A DNA stretch of 64,000 bases from Verticillium longisporum (Eukaryota > Ascomycota > Sordariomycetes > Glomerellales > Plectosphaerellaceae): positions 2,790,001 to 2,854,000 of the forward strand of contig JAETXT010000011.1 of the NCBI GenBank assembly GCA_019188255.1. Reading direction: 5' to 3'. The position numbers and the translations under genes are program-made. The notes beneath the pieces are model-generated. The model had not been told where the DNA came from. It was given only the letters and a program-made list of their open reading frames with translations, and made no database searches. Positions 57,793 through 64,000 of the stretch are shown piece by piece (within the stretch, counting starts at the first letter, position 1; every line of letters begins with the position of its first letter).

Positions 57793-58567
57793 ATGAAGCC
57801 CACGCTTTCACTGTCGGCGCTCTTCGCCACGGCCGCCGCTACGGCCGCCGCCAGCGATGCTCCGGCCAACGACACGCGCCCCGTCAACTTTGGCATGGTC
57901 CTCTTCACCGGCTTCCAGGCCCTCGACGTCTTCGGGCCCCTCGACATATTCAACATTCTCTCCTTCACCCAGCGCATCAACCTGCACATCATCGCGCCCA
58001 CCCTCGAGCCCGTCCACACCTACCCCCTGGAACCCGGGCGTCGGCTCCCGGTGGTCCGAGTCCGTCAACCCTACCCACACCCTCGCCGACCCGCCCAAGG
58101 ACCTTGACGTGCTCTTCGTCCCTGGCGGCGCCGGCACCCGCGACGCCAACATTGCCGAGGTGACCCAGATCATCGACTACGTCCGCGACGTCTACCCCTC
58201 GCTCCAGCACATCCTGTCCATCTGCACCGGCGCCGGCATCCTCGCCCGCGCCGGCGTCCTCGACGGCCGCAACGCCACCACCAACAAACGCGCCTGGGCC
58301 CAGACGACGGCCCTCGGTCCCGCCACCAACTGGATCGCCAAGGCCCGCTGGGTCGTCGACGGCAACGTCTACACGTCGAGCGGCGTCAGCGCCGGCATCG
58401 ACGCTGCGCTCGCCTACGTCTCGGACATTTGGGGCGAGGACGAGGCTGTGCGCCTCGCCATCGGCGCCGAGTACAACCGCGTACTCGACCCGGCTGATGA
58501 CCCCTTTGCCGCGCACTGGGGGGCCGAGGACGTGCCGCCCGTGAGGGAGGCTTGCAAGAAGCACTGA
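57793..58567 (+). CDS. Secreted DJ-1/PfpI-family protein (one frame break)
   Basis: Intron-less, about 257 aa. A signal peptide is likely (MKPTLSLSALFATAAATAAA). The class-I glutamine-amidotransferase-like fold follows: NFGMVLFTGFQALDVFGPLD, LDVLFVPGGAGTRDANIAEV and the nucleophile elbow SICTGAGILARAGVLDG with the reactive Cys near residue 144. The family includes isonitrile hydratases, chaperone-like DJ-1 proteins and proteases; which activity applies here is unknown. The frame breaks at the CCCCC run 58023-58027. Unlike the other breaks, this one needs one base fewer (or two more) to give the conserved NPGVGSRWSESVNPTHTL. Two NxS/T sites suggest glycosylation if secreted. Confidence 0.8.
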
Positions 58568-59305
58568 GGTTGGTCTACTGCTTTGCTCGTTGACGCTGTT
58601 GTCGTGAGTGAGTGTCTGGCTCTCCTCTGAGTGTTACTGGGACAGACAATGTGGGTTTCGTGGGCTTGTGGATTTTTCTTCTTGTACGTATTGCTCGCAA
58701 GGACGTGATCAGTTGATGGTGTAAATGAGATATATGATGCATCATCTTGACAGGAATCTGCTCATATACGGTTTTTGTAAGTGCTCAAGATCGAAGATCC
58801 GACATGCAAAATAGTCCATTTGAGCGTTCATTAGTCCTGGTGGAAGGAACCTTCCCCGTGACCTCCGAGCATCATCCAATGAGTGACTGTTGAGACGCGA
58901 TCCCTCCTGAGAGCCGAGTGCAAAAGGCAAGCAACCTGCACTTTTTCACAACCAGGCCGACAAAAATGCAAAGAAAACGAGGCACGACGAAGCAGAAGGT
59001 TGTCTCCGCTTGTATTTCACTATTGGTGTACAGAGTGGCATATCGGGTATCGTTGCCGTACACACGCATGATACACATCAGCCCACAATGGCCTGATTGT
59101 CGACGCACCACTACGTCCCATCGGCTCTGCTCGGGATCACCCGCGGTCCCGTCCTTTCGAAAAAAAAAAAATTGCCGATCCATCTCATCTTGCTATCTTT
59201 ACAAGCTCTCCCACCCCGGGTTCCGTTCGTCCTGCAGCGTTTCTAGCTTTCACCGGGGTTCAACTTTTGTTGCGTGCTGCGCTCTCCTGCCTCCAGTAGA
59301 CAGTC
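58568..59305. other. Convergent 3' intergenic region
   Basis: About 740 bp between the stop codons of the DJ-1-type gene and jac1. It includes an A11-12 run at 59159-59170. No gene seen. Confidence 0.5.
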
Positions 59306-60133
59306 TCAGTGCTCCAGCACAACAGGCTTCCCGCTCTCCCACGCATCGAGGCTGTCCCGAATGTTGACCCAGTACCGCAGCCGCACAGCCTCCCTCTTGG
59401 CGGCCTCGAGGTCGTCGCCGTGAAAGGCGGCCTCGAGGACGTCCTCGCTGGCGCGAATGCGGGCGTCGTTGACGGCGCGCAGGCCTTCGAGCTCGGCCTC
59501 GGTGGCGGCGTCCTCAATCTCCTCGCGCGCCTCGAGCACGGTCAGCAGCAGGCCCGGGTCGCCGTCGACCTTGAGCGTCTCGTCGTTGGCCACGTCGGCG
59601 CCGCGCAGGGCGAGGAGGTACTGGGCGCGCAGCAGCGGGTTCGAGAGCGTCTTGTAGGCCTCGTTGATGCGCGCCGACGTGGCCTCGGCGCGGGCTTTGT
59701 GGGCGGCCGGGTGCAGGTCCGGGTGGGCCTTGGCCTGGAGCTGGAGGAACTCGCGGCGCAGGGTGCGCTGGCCGATGGGGAAGTGGCCCGCGGGCGGCGG
59801 GCCTGAGGGGAGGGTCTGCGGGAAGAAGTCGTAGTGGGTCGTCGGGATCTTGGACTGGGAGGGGGATGCGTCGGCAGCGGTGGCGGAGGAGGAGGCGGAG
59901 GAGGAGGATGTCGAGGGAGAGTCGGGTTTCGTGAGGGTCGCCGTTCGGGAGAGCCAGCGCGCTTGGGGGCTCAGGGTTTGTCTTTGGACGGCGAGTGATG
60001 TGCTCGAGAGTGATGTGCTCGAGAGTGATGTGCTCGAGATGCTGCGGCATGCTGGTGCCAAAGGCGAAGACGCAGTCTGTCGACGACACCGAGCGCAGAG
60101 GCGGGCGGTGGATGTGATGTGTGTGCGCATCAT
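59306..60133 (-). CDS. jac1: Jac1/HscB, mitochondrial iron-sulfur J-protein co-chaperone
   Basis: Intron-less, 275 aa from the ATG at 60133 (a second ATG directly follows). The first ~95 residues are Arg/Ser/Ala-rich with few acidic residues, a typical mitochondrial presequence plus linker, and include a three-fold SSTSL repeat. The J domain (THYDFFPQTLPSGPPPAG.. to RINEAYKTLSNPLLRAQYLL) has the essential HPD in KAHPDLHP (about residue 137). The C-terminal HscB domain (LEAREEIEDAATEAELEGLR) binds the scaffold Isu. In yeast, Jac1 delivers Isu-bound clusters to the Hsp70 Ssq1 in the matrix. Divergent from the flavocytochrome gene with about 650 bp between starts. Confidence 0.93.
   Translation of the reverse strand: MMRTHITSTARLCARCRRQTASSPLAPACRSISSTSLSSTSLSSTSLAVQRQTLSPQARWLSRTATLTKPDSPSTSSSSASSSATAADASPSQSKIPTTHYDFFPQTLPSGPPPAGHFPIGQRTLRREFLQLQAKAHPDLHPAAHKARAEATSARINEAYKTLSNPLLRAQYLLALRGADVANDETLKVDGDPGLLLTVLEAREEIEDAATEAELEGLRAVNDARIRASEDVLEAAFHGDDLEAAKREAVRLRYWVNIRDSLDAWESGKPVVLEH
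59993..60037. repeat. 15-bp tandem repeat x3 inside jac1
   Basis: Three perfect copies of GAGTGATGTGCTCGA (plus strand). On the coding strand each adds one SSTSL unit to the Jac1 targeting region. The length is a multiple of three, so copy-number change would keep the frame. Confidence 0.92.
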
Positions 60134-60779
60134 GGGTGGCGAGGGGAAAGAGGGCGCAGGATGCCTGGCGGTAGAAGACTGTGTGAGTTGAAAGCGTGAT
60201 AGTATCGATTTCCAGAAATGGCCGTGGATCTGTCGCAGGGAACGCAAGGCTCGACGAGGCTATACTGGATGGAGTCAGAAGGCTGCGATGTTGCCGTGGT
60301 TGTGATGCTTCAGAGAGCTCGGCTCGAATTATCGAGAATGACGAAGACGGGGCCTTGGATGCCCATGACGCTCCACACTTTTTTTCTTCGGCGCCTTGTT
60401 GCTCGTTGTCGATTGCCGCCTTGAGCCGACAGAGTCCGACGTCGGATTCTGCTGACATAAGCTGCCAGGGCGCCTTGCGAAGGCAGAGTAGCAGCAGCAG
60501 CGCAGCACTGCAAATGACCTACGAATGCCCGGCGACTCGCTCCTGACCAGCCAGTGCCCCATAGTGTGACCCCCACATTGACCCCCAACCACCCTCCCCG
60601 GCCGGTCCCTCTCTCTCGCGCCCCCCATCTCAACAACCCCACGGGACAATTGCCGCCGAGTCAATGGGTTGACGGATCGTCTCTTCTTTCCTCGAGGCCC
60701 GGTCACGGGGAACGCTTCCACCTTGCTTTCACTCCCTTCAATTCGCTTGAAACCGTTTGCGGGCAACAGAAACACCAAA
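60134..60779. promoter_or_regulatory. Bidirectional promoter region of jac1 and the flavocytochrome gene
   Basis: 646 bp separate the two divergent start codons, so both promoters must lie here. Parts are CG- and CA-rich; no obvious TATA box. The frame upstream of the jac1 ATG is open but lacks ATG codons. Confidence 0.5.
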
Positions 60780-62512
60780 ATGGCAACCATCTTTGAGGCC
60801 GACGAAGGTGAGTGACGGACGGCCTCTCCCCCATGAACATGATCACATCATGTACATACACCCAGACAGCCCGACTGACTCGATCAGTCGCCAAGCACAA
60901 CACGCCCGAGAGCTGCTGGGTCGTTCTCTACGGCGACGTCTACGATGTGACCGACTTCTTGTCCTCGCATCCCGGCGGCACCAAGATCATCCTCAAGCTC
61001 GCCGGCAAGGACGCCACCGAAGAGTACGACCCCGTCCACCCGCCCGGCACCCTCGAGGAGAACCTCAGGCCCGAGGCCAAGCTGGGCAGGATCAAGCCCG
61101 ACTCCATTACCAAGGCGGCGCCCGTCGTCAAGGCCGTGTCCGCGGCCGACGACGCCAACGCGCCCGTCCGTCTCGAGACGCTCCTCAACCTCGACGACAT
61201 TGAGGCGGCGGCGACGAAGCGCATCTCGACCAAGGCCCACGCCTACTACTTCTCCGCCGGCGACGACCTGTGGTCCAAGAGCTTCAACAACCGCGTCTAC
61301 CGCCAGATCCTGCTGCGGCCGCGCATGTTCCGCGACTGCACGCAGTGCGACCCTCGACCACCATCCTCGGCCACAAGGTCGGCCTGCCCATCTTCGTCGC
61401 CCCCGCCGCCATGGCCCGCCTCGCCCACCCCGACGGCGAGGCCGGCATCGCCCGCGCCGCCGCCCGCTTCGGCGCCATGCAGTGCGTCTCCAACAACGCC
61501 TCCATGACCCCCGAGCAGGTCGTCGCCGACGCCGCCGCCGGCCAGGTCTTTGGCTGGCAGCTCTACGTCCAGAACGACCGCCGCAAGAGCGAGGCCATGC
61601 TGCGCCGCATCAACGCCATGCGCGACCGCTACAAGTACATCTGCCTGACCCTCGACGCCCCCGTCCCCGGCAAGCGCGAGCTCGACGAGCGCCAGGCCTT
61701 CGTCGGCGACGACGCCCCGGCCATCCAGTCCGCCTCGAACGCCAAGGACGCCTCCGAGACGCGCCCCGGCGGCGGCGGCGTCGGCCCCCAGCTCTTCTTC
61801 TGCACCGCCGCCGACCTCACCTGGAAGACGACGCTGCCCTGGCTCGCCGCCCACACCGACCTGCCCATCGTCCTCAAGGGCCTGCAGACCCACGAGGACG
61901 CCTACCTCGCCGCCCGCTACGCGCCCCAGGTCAAGGCCATCATCCTGTCCAACCACGGCGGCCGCGCCCTCGACACGGCGCCGCCCGCCGTCCACACGCT
62001 GCTCGAGATTCGCAAGTACTGCCCTGAGGTCCTCAGCCAGATTGAGGTCTGGGTCGACGGCGGCATCAAGCGCGGCACCGACGTCGTCAAGGCCCTGTGC
62101 CTCGGTGCCACGGCCGTCGGCATCGGCCGCGGTGCGCTCTACGGTCTCGGTGCCGGTGGCCAGGCCGGTGTCGAGAGGACGTTTGAGAGTGAGCCCCTTG
62201 CCTTCCATTTACTCCCCTTCTTCTTCTTCTTCTTCTCCTCCCCCTCCTCCTCACGTTCGTGCGCCCGAGGATACATGCTGACATTCACCACAGTCCTGCA
62301 GGCCGAGATGGAGACGTGCATGCGCCTGCTGGGCGCGAAGACTGTGGCAGAACTCGGCCCAAGATTTGTGAGTAGTTACTTTTCTTTGGGCTCATGACCT
62401 TGACAATACTAACGTTCCACTACAGATCAACTCCCGGATGGTCGAGAGGGATATCTACGATGGCGAGCCGGGGCTCGACAAGGGCGGCCTGTGGACAAAG
62501 TCGAAGCTTTAG
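60780..62512 (+). CDS. Flavocytochrome b2-type L-lactate dehydrogenase (one frame break)
   Basis: Four exons: 60780-60807, 60888-62188, 62294-62367 and 62426-62512 (introns 80, 105 and 58 nt). The protein is 496 aa if one C is added to the CCC run 61351-61353, restoring [15 protein letters not shown] cytochrome b5 domain lies at the very start ([20 protein letters not shown], heme His in SSHPGG and DPVHP). The FMN-dependent alpha-hydroxyacid oxidase barrel follows, with catalytic His in [11 protein letters not shown] and FMN-phosphate motif [11 protein letters not shown]. Yeast Cyb2 oxidises lactate in the intermembrane space and feeds cytochrome c. Here no presequence precedes the heme domain, so the protein may be cytosolic and the substrate another 2-hydroxy acid. 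The FMN-domain codons are extremely GC-rich at third positions. Confidence 0.92.
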
Positions 62513-63330
62513 ATCTTGTATTGAACATAAATGCCATTTGCCGTTTCCCATGTTCGTTCGGCACTCATTTGGCGTGAGATTGAACTCAAGTCTGCATGCC
62601 TCGGCTGCCTATTCGCGTATCGGTCCCACATCTTGGTCAGCGGCAACAGCCATGCCGATTCCATGGCGCATCTCTCCAGCCATCTATCCCAATAGACCTC
62701 GCGCCCTTTGTCTCGTGCGATGATAGAAGGCTGACTCGCCTTGTCCGTGCAGACCCTAAATGTATAACGAATTACCGGACAGGTGTGACGAGTATATGGA
62801 CTGCCTAGAACAGTTGACCAATAATCATCCATGTCAACAGGTTATTTGTCGATGTTGAGAGCACTCGCGATCGATGAAGATTCCGGATTCAGCCCAGTGG
62901 CAGCATCAAACTGCACAGCTCAGGCATGCCAGCCTCATCCTGCGTATTGAGGCCTTCATTCAATTGAGTGTGACGAAGACGAAAGATCGTGCTGACCGCC
63001 AAACCATCCTCTGCAAAAGATCGTCTCGATCGCCCAGCCTAGGATCACCTCACAGCATCACCACCGTCATCGTCACTAAGTAGTGCGCCTAAATCGCGGT
63101 TACCGCTAGGCTGTGTTCGCTGGCGGTGCCTCAAATGCGCGGCAGTCCGACGTCACACAACTTGATCGCAGCCGCAGCTGACGGCAGGAACGTCAGCACT
63201 CTAAGACTGAGAGCTGCATATTAATAAACATGCCTTCTCCCCAGGCACCGAGTCTGCGAGATCACTCGATCACTTGAAGACTTTGAACGTTACCTCGATT
63301 CACCCCAAGGCGCATCCGAGACACAAAACC
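62513..63330. other. Intergenic region upstream of the small Gly-rich gene
   Basis: About 820 bp, no gene seen. An AT-rich TATTAATAAA stretch at about 63219-63228 lies roughly 100 bp before the next ATG and may act as its TATA element. Confidence 0.45.
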
Positions 63331-63644
63331 ATGTTCGGCAGAGACGATAACCACAACTACACCGATGGCGCTGAGCCAAAGAAGTCCCTGTACCAGCGGT
63401 TCAAGGACCGTAAAAGGGCGGCGAAATCTCCGAGGCGGACGTGGCCAAGTACACGGGGATGAGCAAGGCGCAACTCGCGGAATGGGCCAAGGACCGACCA
63501 GGCGTCGGGGGCCAGCAAGCGGCCGGTAAGATCAACGCGGGGGGAGCGTCGGGTTTCGCTGGCATGAACGCTGCGGATGGGTACGCCATAGGGATTCGAG
63601 GCGAGGACGGGCCCACAGGTTTCCCAAGGAAGCACAGTCAGTAG
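63331..63644 (+). CDS. Small Gly-rich conserved fungal protein (one frame break)
   Basis: The frame MFGRDDNHNYTDGAEPKK.. FKDRK breaks at the AAAA run 63412-63415. One more A gives KGGEISEADVAKYTGMSKAQ and continues to RPGVGGQQAAGKINAGGASG and a Gly-rich end with HSQ at a stop at 63644, 104 aa in total. The Lys-rich start, the short helical SEADVAKYTGMSKAQLAEW segment and the Gly/Ala-rich tail resemble small uncharacterised proteins seen across Sordariomycetes. There is no signal peptide. Function unknown. Confidence 0.6.
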
Positions 63645-64000
63645 TAGTAGACGAGTCGCTTCATGTTTGGTTGACGAGATCGGATCAGGTAAGAAGATGG
63701 TGTGGCGGATGGTCTCGTGCTTCACATGCGTTGTCGCTCTTGTGGTGCGTGTCGACGGATCACTGACTCGTCTGGCGTTGACAGAGGTCGAGAACGAGGG
63801 CAGCCGAGACGAACAGGATGGCGGATCGAGCAGCTGAACCACGGGCGGGCGAAGGCTGAGTATTTGTCACATGTCGAAGACAGGGCAAGACGAATTAAGT
63901 TTGGTCGTGTCGAGCCAAGCAAAGTGGAAGTGAGATATTGGTTGCTTGACCCATGTCGGGGAGAGCTTTCACGGTGGGAGGCGCCGTTGTGTAATGCCAC
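63645..64000. other. Right-edge region, no supported gene
   Basis: A minus-strand frame is open to the edge (63722-64000) but is Ser/Arg/Pro-rich without motifs and probably chance. Confidence 0.45.

Noticed and set aside
59309..60458. Alternative frames over jac1
   Set aside because: Overlap the J-domain gene in other frames, Arg/Pro-rich, no start or domain.
61200..62208. Long frames on both strands within the flavocytochrome gene
   Set aside because: Shadows caused by extreme third-position GC; Arg/Pro- or Gly/Ala-rich without motifs, while the FMN-dehydrogenase frame has all catalytic signatures.
900..63420. Programmed ribosomal frameshifting as explanation of the frame breaks
   Set aside because: The sites share no slippery heptamer or downstream structure, differ in base, and affect unrelated housekeeping genes.
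1..64000. tRNA, rRNA, CRISPR, integron or prophage features
   Set aside because: No tRNA-like B-box with a matching cloverleaf, no rRNA sequence and no regularly spaced direct repeats were seen; the DNA is eukaryotic.
1..64000. Secondary-metabolite gene cluster
   Set aside because: No PKS, NRPS, terpene synthase, P450 or cluster regulator was recognised; the dehydrogenase and chorismate mutase are primary-metabolism types.

Overview
The window is nuclear DNA of a filamentous ascomycete. The coding content (fungal-type rhodopsin-domain membrane protein, DUF3292 protein, fungal AroQ chorismate mutase, Mdv1, Vps17, two COP9 signalosome subunits), the short GT-AG introns of about 50-150 nt with CTNAC-type branch sites, the moderately GC-rich genes and one AT-rich, TpA-rich island that looks RIP-mutated all fit Pezizomycotina, most likely Sordariomycetes. 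The species cannot be named from sequence alone. About 24 protein genes or gene remnants were modelled by following domain homology across introns. No rRNA, tRNA or CRISPR array was recognised.

Layout. 0-6.9 kb: 3' end of a coiled-coil gene, a KDM8-like JmjC protein (-), an L-type cyclin-like protein (-) and the retromer SNX-BAR protein Vps17 (+). 6.9-13.0 kb: a gene-sparse tract with many copies of a short CCTACCT/AGGTAGG palindromic motif and only weak coding relics. 13.0-20.2 kb: a sorbitol-dehydrogenase-family enzyme (+), CSN6 (-), an uncharacterised nuclear-looking protein (+) and a small Cys-rich protein (-). 20.8-26.0 kb: BCP1 (+), chorismate mutase (-), a RIP-like island, and Mdv1 (+). 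27.1-30.0 kb: a large F-box/LRR-like protein. 30.5-32.9 kb: a graveyard of relics (an unrecognised gene end, an alpha-L-rhamnosidase tail, an F-box pseudogene). 33.1-35.4 kb: a six-exon DUF3292 membrane protein (-). 38.8-46.9 kb: a PTH11-like receptor, a secreted GH16 glucanase and a SNF2-type ATPase (all +). 49.1-56.7 kb: a small two-exon gene, a second F-box-type protein and an SGNH/GDSL esterase (all +), then CSN4 (-). 57.8-63.6 kb: a secreted DJ-1/PfpI protein (+), the Jac1 iron-sulfur co-chaperone (-), a flavocytochrome b2-type lactate dehydrogenase (+) and a small Gly-rich protein (+).

This is mostly ordinary core genome. There is no operon-like pathway or biosynthetic cluster. Loose functional links are two subunits of one complex (CSN4 and CSN6) about 40 kb apart and the divergent Jac1/flavocytochrome pair. 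The strongest unexpected signal is technical: about a dozen genes each carry a single frame break, usually in a short homopolymer, and adding or removing one base there restores a continuous conserved protein whose exon lengths then sum to a multiple of three. Homopolymer miscalls in the assembly explain this far better than mass pseudogenisation. Genuine decay is supported only around 31-33 kb and in the AT-rich island. I did not find a convincing new biological system.
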